A DNA stretch of 64,000 nt from Simiduia sp. 21SJ11W-1 (GTDB lineage Bacteria; Pseudomonadota; Gammaproteobacteria; Pseudomonadales; Cellvibrionaceae), in contig NZ_CP090959.1 in NCBI RefSeq assembly GCF_024138675.1, positions 2,511,501 through 2,575,500 on the forward strand, in the 5' to 3' direction. The position numbers and the translations under genes are program-made. Below, piece after piece: positions 54,255 through 64,000 of this stretch. Under the pieces are notes generated by a model that was given only the letters and a program-made list of their open reading frames with translations, was not told where the DNA came from and ran no database searches. The stretch's first letter is position 1; every line of letters begins with the position of its first letter.

Positions 54255-55169
54255 GTGAAGCAACCTCTCGATCAAGATCCGCGCCTGCTGCGTCTGTTTA
54301 TGGCGGTAGCCGAATGTGGCGGGCTGAGCGCTGCCGAGCAGCGGCTGGGGCTGTCGCGCTCTACCATCAGCACCCACCTCTCCGAGCTTGAAAGCCGACT
54401 GGGGTTCCGGCTGTGCCAGCGCGGCCGCGGCGGCTTTGCACTCACCCCCGAGGGCGAGGCTACCTACCAGGCCGCCAAGCACTGGATGGCCGCCGGCGAA
54501 GCCTTCCAGCAGCAGGTACTTGAGCTGCAACACCGCCAGCTGCAGGGCGAGCTGATCATTGCCATCAGCGACGACAGCCTCAACCACCCCAATTTCAGCT
54601 TTTCTGAAGTAGTGCAGCGCTTTCGGGCGCAGGCACCCGGTGCCCACCTGCGCGTCAGCTCGCTCAACCCCTCAGCCATTGCCGAGGCCATAGGTGCAGG
54701 CCAGGCGCACATCGGCTTGGCGCCACAGTCATCGCTCACCGAGCGGTTTTACAGCAAAGTGCTCTACCAGGAACAAAGCTTTCTGTATTGCGCCGCAAGC
54801 CACCCACTGTTTGATGCCCGCACTCACAACCGGCAGGCACTGCTCCAGCAGGATTTTGTAGGCGCAGGTTACAGCTGGCATGCGGCGCTGACCGAGCGCG
54901 AGGCACCCTTTAACACCTGCGCCATTGCCCCCGAACTTGAGGCGCGCCTGGCACTGATATTATCGGGCACCTACTTGGGCTTTTTGCCCGAGCATGTGGC
55001 CGCGCCCTGGGTTGCCAAAGGCAGCCTCACAGCCCTGCTTCCTGATGAGCTGCACTACACCACCAAGATGGCAGCCCACTGCCAAAGCCAGCAGCGCAGC
55101 AACAAACTCTTGCACCTGCTGTTTGCCCTTTTAAACGATGTTCACTATGTCAATGCAAAGAAAAATTAA
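54255..55169 (+). CDS. LysR-family transcriptional regulator 1
   Basis: The start is a GTG at 54255 (304 residues); no start has a strong ribosome binding site, and a TTG at 54237 is an alternative. The N-terminal winged HTH is clear: LRLFMAVAECGGLSAAEQRLGLSRSTISTHLSELESRLG. The C-terminal effector domain has GELIIAISDD near 98, marking the start of the periplasmic-binding-like fold. The end overlaps the second LysR gene by 32 bases. The two are paralogues in tandem and share the STIST-recognition helix. Confidence 0.85.
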   Translation: MKQPLDQDPRLLRLFMAVAECGGLSAAEQRLGLSRSTISTHLSELESRLGFRLCQRGRGGFALTPEGEATYQAAKHWMAAGEAFQQQVLELQHRQLQGELIIAISDDSLNHPNFSFSEVVQRFRAQAPGAHLRVSSLNPSAIAEAIGAGQAHIGLAPQSSLTERFYSKVLYQEQSFLYCAASHPLFDARTHNRQALLQQDFVGAGYSWHAALTEREAPFNTCAIAPELEARLALILSGTYLGFLPEHVAAPWVAKGSLTALLPDELHYTTKMAAHCQSQQRSNKLLHLLFALLNDVHYVNAKKN

Positions 55170-56058
55170 CGATATCGACCTGAAGCTGTTGCGGATTTTC
55201 CAGACGGTGGCCGACTGCGGCGGCTTCAGCGCCGCCGAGTCGCAGCTCAACATTGCCCGCTCTACCATTTCCACCCACATGGCAGATCTGGAAAGCCGCC
55301 TGGGCCTCACCCTTTGCCAGCGCGGGCGCGCGGGCTTTGCCCTCACCGAAGAAGGCAAAACCGTTTACGATGCGGTGCTCTCGCTGTTTGGCGCGCTCGA
55401 CCAGTTCCGCCAACAGGTTAACGGCCTGCACGACCTGGTGACCGGCGAGCTGAACATCATCTGCTCTGATGCCATAGTGTCAGACCCGCGTTTCAAGCTC
55501 ACTGAAACCCTGGCGCGCTTTTGCGAGCAGGCGCCGGAGGTGGTGATCAACATCTCCACTAACAGCCTGCCGGAAATGGAGCAGGCGCTCATTGATGGCC
55601 GCGCCGATATCTGCTTTGCGCCGCGCCACCGGGATTTGTCATCCCTTAAATACACGCCGCTCTACAGCGAAGACTACTTCCTCTACTGCCATCGCAAACA
55701 CCCGCTTTTTGGTGCAGACGAAGCCCGCATCACCAATGAGCGGCTGGCCGCCTGCCCGTTCATTCACCCGGGCATCCAGACTGTAGGCCAGGCCTCTATC
55801 GCCATGGAAGGGCTTAAACGCAGCGCCAACGCCTATATTTACGAGGTGCGCATGGCGCTAATCGCCACCGGCCGTTATATCGGCTTCTTCCCCAGCCATT
55901 ACGTGCAACCCTGGCTCAGCCGGGGCGAGATGCGCGCGCTGCGCCCGGCCGATCGCCACTACGCCGTAGACATAGCCGCTCTCACCCGCCGCGCCGGCAA
56001 TCAGGATAAGGTGCTCAGCCTGTTTCAACGCCAGCTGGCCCATACCTACGGCCACTAA
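55138..56058 (+). CDS. LysR-family transcriptional regulator 2
   Basis: The 306-residue product starts at ATG 55138, though ATGs at 55147 and 55153 are alternatives that shorten the overlap. HTH: LKLLRIFQTVADCGGFSAAESQLNIARSTISTHMADLESRLG, highly similar to the upstream regulator, including the recognition helix, so both may bind related operators. The effector domain contains GELNIICSDAIVSDP near 103. Tandem duplication and divergence is likely. Target genes are unknown; guanidinobutyrase is a reasonable guess. Confidence 0.88.
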   Translation: MFTMSMQRKINDIDLKLLRIFQTVADCGGFSAAESQLNIARSTISTHMADLESRLGLTLCQRGRAGFALTEEGKTVYDAVLSLFGALDQFRQQVNGLHDLVTGELNIICSDAIVSDPRFKLTETLARFCEQAPEVVINISTNSLPEMEQALIDGRADICFAPRHRDLSSLKYTPLYSEDYFLYCHRKHPLFGADEARITNERLAACPFIHPGIQTVGQASIAMEGLKRSANAYIYEVRMALIATGRYIGFFPSHYVQPWLSRGEMRALRPADRHYAVDIAALTRRAGNQDKVLSLFQRQLAHTYGH

Positions 56059-56242
56059 CAGGCGACACCTGCAAAGCAGGCTTAACTGATTAGATGAACA
56101 AAAGAAAGCCAAGGCGAACCCCGGCTATAAAAGATACCTGCCAAACTGCAGGCCAATGAGGAATAGTGGGCGGTTAGGTGGGTAGCAAACCGTAAACGCT
56201 GAGCCCTATACCTGCGCGGGCCCGCGCTTTGTGCCTGGCGGG

Positions 56243-56503
56243 CTAGCGCGCAGCCACTACCGGCCGCGCCGGCGCACTGCCAAGGGCCTGTACCAGCTTG
56301 CCTACGCCTGCATCGGCCACAAGCTTGGCATAGGCCTTGCCCAAATCCCGGGAGGCACCCAGGGCCGCCTTTTCATGCAATTGCTCAAGAAAGTCTGGAT
56401 CAGACATCTTCAGGGTCACATCAAAATCACGTTTGATGATCACAATGCACTCACGCGCGTGACGAATTGCAAGCGGATGTAACATCCAAGACTTATCGGC
56501 CAT
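56243..56503 (-). CDS. Small hypothetical protein
   Basis: The 86-residue product begins MADKSWMLHPLAIRHARECIVIIKRDFDVTL and has a helical middle (DFLEQLHEKAALGASRDLGKAYAKLVADAGVGKL), ending in Ala/Pro-rich residues. No signal peptide or known motif is seen. It is alone between the LysR genes and the EF-G2 leader. Confidence 0.5.
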   Translation of the reverse strand: MADKSWMLHPLAIRHARECIVIIKRDFDVTLKMSDPDFLEQLHEKAALGASRDLGKAYAKLVADAGVGKLVQALGSAPARPVVAAR

Positions 56504-56894
56504 TTCCTACCTCAACCAAAGTAATACGAGTTACATTCAGACTAGTAGACACTCTTACCCCTTAGCAAAGCGATTTACCCCTTCGGAACCAAATGTTCCG
56601 AAAAGGGTGAACCAGTAACCAAAAGGGGTATTAAAAGTGCCACTATTGGCCGCAAAGCCCCCAAAGAATCTGGGGTTTTGGCCGTAGTTACCTACAGCTT
56701 GGGGCCCCACAGGCAGTTTTTTCACAAAAAATAGCCATCATGGGTAGAAAATTCGTTCTATTTAGCGCTCAATAGCGCCCGCGAACGGTTAAACCCCATG
56801 AATCGTTAAAAAATTCCTGAAAATCCACTAATAAACTGCCGCGAAATTCTGTAGACTATCGCGCAATTTTCGCCCTGGCTTATCGAGTATCGTA
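56504..56894 (+). promoter_or_regulatory. Long structured leader or control region upstream of fusA2
   Basis: The 391 bp contain a hairpin CGGAAC-caaat-GTTCCG with extension (56577-56608), two copies of TACCCCTT (56556-56563, 56576-56583) that could each pair with AAGGGGTA at 56623-56630, and a second stable hairpin at 56648-56683 (GGCC..AAAGCCCC/TGGGGTTTT..GGCC). Alternative pairing could make an attenuator. No -10/-35 pair is certain. Confidence 0.4.
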
Positions 56895-58979
<2,085 letters not shown>

Positions 58980-58996
58980 TTAACTGCTTCTAAGCA

Positions 58997-59029
58997 AAAG
59001 CCGGTGATGAAGATCACCGGCTTTTTTTT
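58997..59029 (+). terminator. Intrinsic terminator of fusA2
   Basis: AAAGCCGGTGAT-gaag-ATCACCGGCTTT with a run of eight T, 18 bases after the stop codon. Confidence 0.92.
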
Positions 59030-59041
59030 GCCTATAAAATC

Positions 59042-59116
59042 GGGGTCAGATAAGTATTTCCGTTTGAGCCTAGTTAACGTTTAACCCGCACGACCTGGAA
59101 ATGCTTATTTGACCCC
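59042..59116. mobile_element. 75-bp inverted-end element without transposase
   Basis: GGGGTCAGATAAGTATTTCC at 59042-59061 and GGAAATGCTTATTTGACCCC at 59097-59116 are inverted and match at 18 of 20. The start GGGGTC is shared with the RAYT end at 12115. It is probably a MITE or REP-type element mobilised by a RAYT or similar transposase encoded elsewhere. The interior contains GTTAACGTTTAAC. Confidence 0.7.
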
Positions 59117-59129
59117 AAATTGCGGGCAA

Positions 59130-59158
59130 AAAAATACCCAGCCAAGCTGGGTATTTTT
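59130..59158. terminator. Bidirectional terminator for the YebC-family gene
   Basis: AAAAATACCCAGC-caa-GCTGGGTATTTTT is a perfect 13-bp stem with A/T tails on both sides, 13 bases past the stop of the minus-strand gene. Confidence 0.88.
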
Positions 59159-59170
59159 CATTGCAAGACC

Positions 59171-59893
59171 CTAGGCCTCGGGCAACTCTGCGCTGTGGTA
59201 GACGTTTTGCACATCGTCTAAATCGTTTAGCATGTCTAACAGCTTTTCAAACATTTCTACATCGTCGCCTTCAACGGGCGTGGTATCACGGGGCAGGAAC
59301 TGGATTTCATCCAAGTCAAAATCCACCCCGTCAAATGCATCCTGCAAGGCGGTTTTGGCTTTAAAGTAATCTGTGTGGGGCGCGATCACGGTGACTTTAT
59401 CGCCGTCGCTTTCGATGTCGATCACATCCACATCGGCTTCCATCAGCGCTTCGAGCACCGCCTCTTCATCACCCTTGAACACGAAAATGGCACCGTGATC
59501 AAACATGTGGCTCACGGCACCCTGGGTGCCCAGCTTGGATTTGGTTTTGTTAAAGCATTGGCGCACGTCGCCAAAGGTGCGGTTGGGGTTATCGGTTAAG
59601 CACTCAACAATCACCATGGCATTGCCCGGCCCAAAACCCTCATAGCGCGCAGGCGAGAAATCTTCACCGGCACCGCCCTTGGCCTTTTGCAGCGCCTTTT
59701 CAATAACGTGCGCAGGCACCTGGTCTTTCTTGGCCTTGTCTATGAGGTTGCGCAGGCTCAGGTTGCTCTCGGGCTCGTGGCCGCCGGCCTTTGCACACAC
59801 GTAGAGCTCGCGGCCGTATTTGCTGTACACCTTAGATTTGGCATCGGCGGTTTTCGCCATGGATTCTTTACGGTTTTGATACGCTCTACCCAT
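59171..59893 (-). CDS. YebC/PmpR-family protein, YeeN type
   Basis: The 240-residue protein starts [27 protein letters not shown], closer to E. coli YeeN (MGRKW...) than to YebC. Family landmarks: [31 protein letters not shown] starts near 44, [23 protein letters not shown] near 84, and [14 protein letters not shown] near 128. The family includes transcriptional regulators (PmpR) and, more recently, proteins that assist ribosomes at polyproline stalls. It is monocistronic. Confidence 0.92.
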   Translation of the reverse strand: MGRAYQNRKESMAKTADAKSKVYSKYGRELYVCAKAGGHEPESNLSLRNLIDKAKKDQVPAHVIEKALQKAKGGAGEDFSPARYEGFGPGNAMVIVECLTDNPNRTFGDVRQCFNKTKSKLGTQGAVSHMFDHGAIFVFKGDEEAVLEALMEADVDVIDIESDGDKVTVIAPHTDYFKAKTALQDAFDGVDFDLDEIQFLPRDTTPVEGDDVEMFEKLLDMLNDLDDVQNVYHSAELPEA

Positions 59894-59962
59894 CAGATCG
59901 TCCTAGCATACTGTCAAAAAGCCGATTCTACCGCGCCCGCCGCCGCCGGCCAAGCCACAGGC

Positions 59963-61138
59963 CTATACATACTGGCCCGCGCAATAGCCACTGGCCCAGG
60001 CCCATTGAAAGTTGTAGCCGCCAAGCCAGCCGGTGACATCCAATACCTCGCCAATAAAATACAGGCCGGGTACTTTTTTTGCCTCAAAGGTTTTGGAAGA
60101 AACCTCCTGCGTATCTACGCCACCCATGGTGACTTCGGCGGTGCGGTAGCCTTCGGTGCCAGAGGGCACAATGCACCAGGCATTAAAGTGCGCACCCAAT
60201 GCACCAAGCTCTGCATCACTTGCCTCGGCCAGAGGTTTATCAAACCCGTGACGAGCAAGCCAGGCCTGCACAAAGCGCTTGGGCATCCATTGCGACAAAA
60301 GGGTTTTTACTTCCTGGCGGCAGCCCTTGGTGCGCTGGTCTATCAGTGCGGCTTTAATGTCGTGCTCTGGGCAAAAATTTATTGTGAGCGTTTCACCCGG
60401 GCGCCAGTAATTTGAAATTTGGAGCATCGCCGGGCCACTTAGGCCACGATGGGTAAACAACAAGGCTTCACGAAACTGCTGGCCGCCTGCGCTTGCAATC
60501 ACCTCAAGCGATACACCCGATAAATCAGCCACCAGCGGCGCCCATTGATCGGTGATGGTAAAAGGCACAAGCGAGGCCCATCGCGGCACGCAGGCAATAC
60601 CAAATTGGCCTGCCACCTCGTAGCCAAAGCCCGTGGCCCCAAGCGTGGGAATAGACAAGCCGCCGGTGGCAATCACAAGCGACTGGCATTGCCACTCGCC
60701 GTGTGACGTTTGCAATGTAAAACCTGCCTCCGTGCGCGCAATGTTGGTTACGCTTACCTTGGCGTGCACGCTCACGCCGGCCCACTCACATTCGGTGAGC
60801 AGCAGCTGCAAAATATCCATGGATTTGTTGTCACAAAACAGCTGGCCTTTGGTTTTTTCGTGATAGGCCACACCGTGGCGCTCTACCAGCTCGATAAAAT
60901 CTTGCGGCCGGAAGCGCGACAATGCCGATTTACAAAAATGCGGATTGCCCGATAAATAATTGGCAGGCTCTACGGTGAAGTTGGTGAAATTGCACCGGCC
61001 ACCACCAGACATGAGAATTTTCTTGCCCACCTTGTTGGCGTGATCGAGCACCGCCACCGAGCGCCCGCGATAGCCGGCGGTGGCCGCGCACATCAGGCCC
61101 GCAGCCCCCCCGCCTATAACAATGCAATCTACTTTCAT
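59963..61138 (-). CDS. HI0933-family NAD(P)/FAD-dependent oxidoreductase
   Basis: The 391-residue flavoprotein begins with the dinucleotide motif IGGGAAGLMCAATAGYRG near 8, GKKILMSGGGRCNFTN near 38 (the family hallmark), and ends TMGGVDTQEVSSKTFEAKKVPGLYFIGEVLDVTGWLGGYNFQWAWASG, a block that starts near 335 and is diagnostic for this family (E. coli YhiN). The reaction is unknown. It stands next to the fused acyltransferase gene in the same direction, 56 bases downstream. Confidence 0.93.
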   Translation of the reverse strand: MKVDCIVIGGGAAGLMCAATAGYRGRSVAVLDHANKVGKKILMSGGGRCNFTNFTVEPANYLSGNPHFCKSALSRFRPQDFIELVERHGVAYHEKTKGQLFCDNKSMDILQLLLTECEWAGVSVHAKVSVTNIARTEAGFTLQTSHGEWQCQSLVIATGGLSIPTLGATGFGYEVAGQFGIACVPRWASLVPFTITDQWAPLVADLSGVSLEVIASAGGQQFREALLFTHRGLSGPAMLQISNYWRPGETLTINFCPEHDIKAALIDQRTKGCRQEVKTLLSQWMPKRFVQAWLARHGFDKPLAEASDAELGALGAHFNAWCIVPSGTEGYRTAEVTMGGVDTQEVSSKTFEAKKVPGLYFIGEVLDVTGWLGGYNFQWAWASGYCAGQYV

Positions 61139-61194
61139 CGCGCACTTTCACCTGGGAAAAGCCGCACATTATGGCACAAGCTGAATGCCGGCAC

Positions 61195-64000
61195 TCAGGC
61201 CACCTTGCCTGCCGGCACCACAAAGCCCTCCTCTGTGAGCTGCCCACGGCAACCCAGGGGCAAGAGGCCAGCGCCCGCCTCGGGCAGTGGGCGCCCGGCG
61301 GAGACTGCCGGCAAACCCAGCCCCAGGTACAGGTCGCCCTCTTGATTAAAGCCCGCCACCACCGCACCTTGGTCATCCAGCACCGCCACAGAAAGCCCCG
61401 GCAAGGGCATGCCCACCGAACTGCGATCACAGCCGCGCTGGATGCGCCAATAGGTGGTATCCAGCGCATCCGGCACATTGAGCGTTGCTACCGGCACCCA
61501 GGGCGCTCCGCCCAAGCCCAAATACACAGGCTGATTGAACCGGCTTTCAAATGCTTCGGCCTGCGCCATGGCCTCGCCCGTGTGTTCGCCCAACACCATG
61601 CGCAGGCTCGCAAGCATCAGCGGCTCTATGGTGTCATCACAGGCCATGGCCGCCAGCACACTGGGCGATAACACCATCAGGCTCACATTGCGGCGCGCCA
61701 CCTGCTTGGCAATGGTAAGGCTGGCATCGGCCGCGTAGTGGTGCACAACGGGCAGGCCTTCCAGTAGCGGCATGATGGTGCAGCACATCAATTCAAAGGC
61801 ATTCTGACGGCTTACAAAACCACCCACCACATCACTGGCGCTGGTATTTAATACATCGCTCAATTGGCGGCTGTTGAGCTGCAACTGGCGATGGGTAATG
61901 GGCTGGGTACCGGCTGCAAGTTGCAGGGCCGGCGCATCCAGCTCAAGGGGTTTACCGTACCAGCGCGCCAGCAGCGATGCCGGCAGCCAAGTAGCAAACC
62001 GGGTAAGCGGCGCGCCGGCAGTTGTATTGGGAATAACAAGTTGCCGGACGGCCCCGCTGCCTGCACCACTGGCGGCGTCAAGTGCTGGCGCGCGCGCGGG
62101 GCTTTCGCTCACAAGTGCTGTGGCGCCCTCGGGGCTAAGCTGCACCACCGCACCCGCAAGCCAGGCGCCCATGTGCGCCAAAATAAACGCTTTGCCCGGC
62201 CCCGTGGCCACGTAAACGGGGCGGCCATGCAAGCCTTGGCCTTTTAGAAACTTTGCCAGCTGCAGTGCCCCGGCAAGCAGCGCCCGGTAGCTGACAACCT
62301 CGCCGCGCTCGCCTAACACGGCCGCCGCCGCACCTTGGCGCTGCGCACTCTGAATAAGAGCAACTGCAGTGGATTTGTAGGCATCACTGTGGGCCTGCCA
62401 GGCGTGGGCCGCCAATTCAAACACTTTAAGCTTGAGGGTTTTGGCATCGGTATTGATGGGCAATGGTGCCCCGAAGGCCACAATTAAATCGCGGCGGCGC
62501 CCTTCGGGTGCGCGGGTTTCCCGCAGCCGCTCGCTTGAGCGGGAAAATTTACTGCCCCACAAACCGTGCAAATAAAAGGGCACAATCACACCCTCCTGCA
62601 AACCCTGCGTTGCACGCTGGTAGCCCGTGTGGAATTTACCCAGCTGGCCGTTGCGGCTGATGGCCCCCTCGGGGAACAAACACACCACTTCGCCCGCCTG
62701 CAAATGGGTGTGCACCTCAGCCAGGGCCTCCTCGCTGTGGCCTTTGGCAATGGGAATCACGCCAAATAATTTCACGAAGGGGCGAATAAAGGGGTTGTGG
62801 TAAATTTGCTTTTGCATCACAAAGCGCACGGGGCGCGGGCAGGCGATTTGCACCAGCGCCCAGTCTATCCAGCTGATGTGATTGCCCAGCAACAGCACTG
62901 CGCCCTCGGCCGGCAGGTTTTTAAAATCCACCACGTTGATGCGGTAGCGGCCCTTAAACAGAAAACTTACCAACAAACGCACAAAGGCGTGAGGTAATTT
63001 AAACAGCGTGTAACCTGCCCCCAGCAACGCCACCACACCCATGGCACCCAGCAGCCAACCGGCGCTGTAATTGAGGGTGGCCACCCACACAGTGAGCCCC
63101 AAAAAAGACAACATGGTGATGTTTTGCACCCAGTTGTTACCGGCCAATACCGTACCCAATTGTTTGGGCAATGCGTGAAATTGAATCAGCGCATTCAAGG
63201 GAACAATGAACAATCCACCCGCAGCGCCAATGGTCAAAAAACACAGCGCCAGTGCAAAGGGCGACGTAAGCCCCGGCATTAAAAACAATGCAACCGTCAA
63301 ACCGAGTGCACCTACGGGAATCAACCCCGTTTCAATGTAATTGCGCGATAAACGCCCCGCCAGAATCGAGCCCAGTACTATACCGATGCCCGTGCAGGCG
63401 AGAATGCCCTGAATCACCAAGGTATTGGTTTCGCCCAGGGTATCTTTGGCAAAGGCGGGAAAGGCCGCCACCACCACTTGGGCGATGGCCCAGAAAGTGG
63501 CCAGGCCCACAATAGAGAGCCAAATAGCCGGGCGGCGCTGCAAAATCCCGAGGTTGCGGCGCAAATACTGCAGTTGCACATAGCGGGAAAACTCAAAGTG
63601 TTTGTCTGGCCGCCCCTGGCCTTTCGGGCTCAGGCGGTAGGCCAATACAAGCTCCACAATGGCCAGCGCCACCAGCAGCCAGCCGAGGGGGGCTAAGGTT
63701 GCAACAATGGTGTGACTTTCAACGGCCTGGGTATCCAGCAACAGCCACTCAAACAGGGCAGAAAACACAAAGGTGCCCAGTAAAATCCCAAGAATACTCA
63801 CCGCATTTACCACCCCGTTGGCGCGCGCCAAGGGCTCGTTACCCACAAGCTCTTTGATGTAGCCATATTTTGCCGGGCTGTATATGGCACTTTGAATTGC
63901 CAGCAACAAGGTCAAACCGAACGCACCCCAAAACCAGCCCTGGTAGTAGCAAAAGGTGATCAACAAGGTGGCGCCCACCACGGCCCAGGCTCCCGCCCGC
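61195..64000 (-). CDS. MFS / PlsC acyltransferase / degenerate adenylation-domain fusion, 5' end outside the window
   Basis: The frame is open past the right edge; at least 934 residues are visible. Order: an MFS-type transporter half (up to about residue 335 from 63981), a PlsC acyltransferase with GNHISWIDW (HX4D) near 365 and FPEGAISRNG near 430, then an AMP-binding-like region from about 560. This is the layout of LplT-Aas fusions that import and re-acylate lysophospholipids. The adenylation part lacks a recognisable TSGTTGxPKG loop (AAGTQPITHRQL is in that place) and stops at about 350 residues, before the C-terminal catalytic Lys. The ligase function is therefore doubtful while transport and acyl transfer look intact. 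Confidence 0.82.
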   Translation of the reverse strand, partial: RAGAWAVVGATLLITFCYYQGWFWGAFGLTLLLAIQSAIYSPAKYGYIKELVGNEPLARANGVVNAVSILGILLGTFVFSALFEWLLLDTQAVESHTIVATLAPLGWLLVALAIVELVLAYRLSPKGQGRPDKHFEFSRYVQLQYLRRNLGILQRRPAIWLSIVGLATFWAIAQVVVAAFPAFAKDTLGETNTLVIQGILACTGIGIVLGSILAGRLSRNYIETGLIPVGALGLTVALFLMPGLTSPFALALCFLTIGAAGGLFIVPLNALIQFHALPKQLGTVLAGNNWVQNITMLSFLGLTVWVATLNYSAGWLLGAMGVVALLGAGYTLFKLPHAFVRLLVSFLFKGRYRINVVDFKNLPAEGAVLLLGNHISWIDWALVQIACPRPVRFVMQKQIYHNPFIRPFVKLFGVIPIAKGHSEEALAEVHTHLQAGEVVCLFPEGAISRNGQLGKFHTGYQRATQGLQEGVIVPFYLHGLWGSKFSRSSERLRETRAPEGRRRDLIVAFGAPLPINTDAKTLKLKVFELAAHAWQAHSDAYKSTAVALIQSAQRQGAAAAVLGERGEVVSYRALLAGALQLAKFLKGQGLHGRPVYVATGPGKAFILAHMGAWLAGAVVQLSPEGATALVSESPARAPALDAASGAGSGAVRQLVIPNTTAGAPLTRFATWLPASLLARWYGKPLELDAPALQLAAGTQPITHRQLQLNSRQLSDVLNTSASDVVGGFVSRQNAFELMCCTIMPLLEGLPVVHHYAADASLTIAKQVARRNVSLMVLSPSVLAAMACDDTIEPLMLASLRMVLGEHTGEAMAQAEAFESRFNQPVYLGLGGAPWVPVATLNVPDALDTTYWRIQRGCDRSSVGMPLPGLSVAVLDDQGAVVAGFNQEGDLYLGLGLPAVSAGRPLPEAGAGLLPLGCRGQLTEEGFVVPAGKVA

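Overview
The window looks like chromosomal DNA of a free-living, probably marine, gammaproteobacterium, most likely of the Cellvibrionales (Saccharophagus, Teredinibacter and Simiduia are the type of organism I have in mind). This rests on the proteins that look familiar: a Pseudomonas-like second elongation factor G, a Pseudomonas-like guanidinobutyrase, the gammaproteobacterial rpsB-tsf-pyrH-frr-uppS-cdsA-dxr-rseP-bamA-skp-lpxD-fabZ-lpxA series, and the map-glnD-dapC / dapD-dapE series. It is inference from remembered families, since no search was run. I see no rRNA, no intact tRNA, no CRISPR array and no prophage.

Layout. 1-6.7 kb: small envelope and hypothetical genes, an M28-type secreted peptidase, a membrane-anchored Ser/Thr kinase, a parvulin, a membrane-anchored glutaredoxin-like protein and a periplasmic binding protein. 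6.7-11.4 kb: a compact divergent locus, with a von Willebrand A lipoprotein and a coiled-coil membrane protein on one side and a response regulator plus a very atypical histidine kinase on the other. 11.4-13.9 kb: a LysE exporter, then a REP-associated tyrosine transposase (RAYT) with matching inverted ends and nearly 1 kb of hairpin-rich non-coding DNA. 14-19.4 kb: accA, dnaE and rnhB. 19.5-22.7 kb: a Gfo/Idh oxidoreductase, a DegT aminotransferase and lpxB. 22.7-25.2 kb: a nested-palindrome element, a class V aminotransferase and an Lrp-type regulator. 25.2-40 kb: on the minus strand, the long translation/isoprenoid/outer-membrane/lipid A series ending in two tandem lpxA genes and an LpxL-like acyltransferase. 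40.3-50.6 kb: map, glnD, dapC, nth, a YffB-type reductase, dapD, dapE and moaCDE. 50.6-56.5 kb: leucine dehydrogenase, guanidinobutyrase, a shikimate-kinase-like gene and two tandem LysR regulators. 56.9-64 kb: a stand-alone EF-G2, a YebC/YeeN-family protein, an HI0933-type flavoprotein and a fused MFS/acyltransferase/adenylation protein that runs off the right edge.

The most coherent biological story is lipid A. The Gfo/Idh and DegT enzymes beside lpxB fit GnnA and GnnB, which make UDP-GlcNAc3N, the precursor of amide-linked lipid A. The same region carries two lpxA copies: one has the canonical active-site residues, the other has changes at the positions of E. coli K76 and H99 but keeps the catalytic histidine. 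It also carries an LpxL-type acyltransferase whose HX4(D/E) motif reads HX4Q. lpxB, which normally follows lpxA, sits instead with gnnAB on the opposite strand. Together these suggest a remodelled lipid A pathway, possibly with mixed ester- and amide-linked chains.

The best candidate for an undescribed system is the 6.7-11.4 kb divergent locus. I cannot assign a function to it. Its kinase lacks an ordinary H-box and has about 120 residues inserted in the ATPase domain. A recurring theme in the non-coding DNA is small inverted-repeat elements: a RAYT with three end copies, a 75-bp transposase-less element with similar ends at 59.0 kb, and a 328-bp nested palindrome at 22.7 kb that shares a motif with the dapD-dapE spacer.
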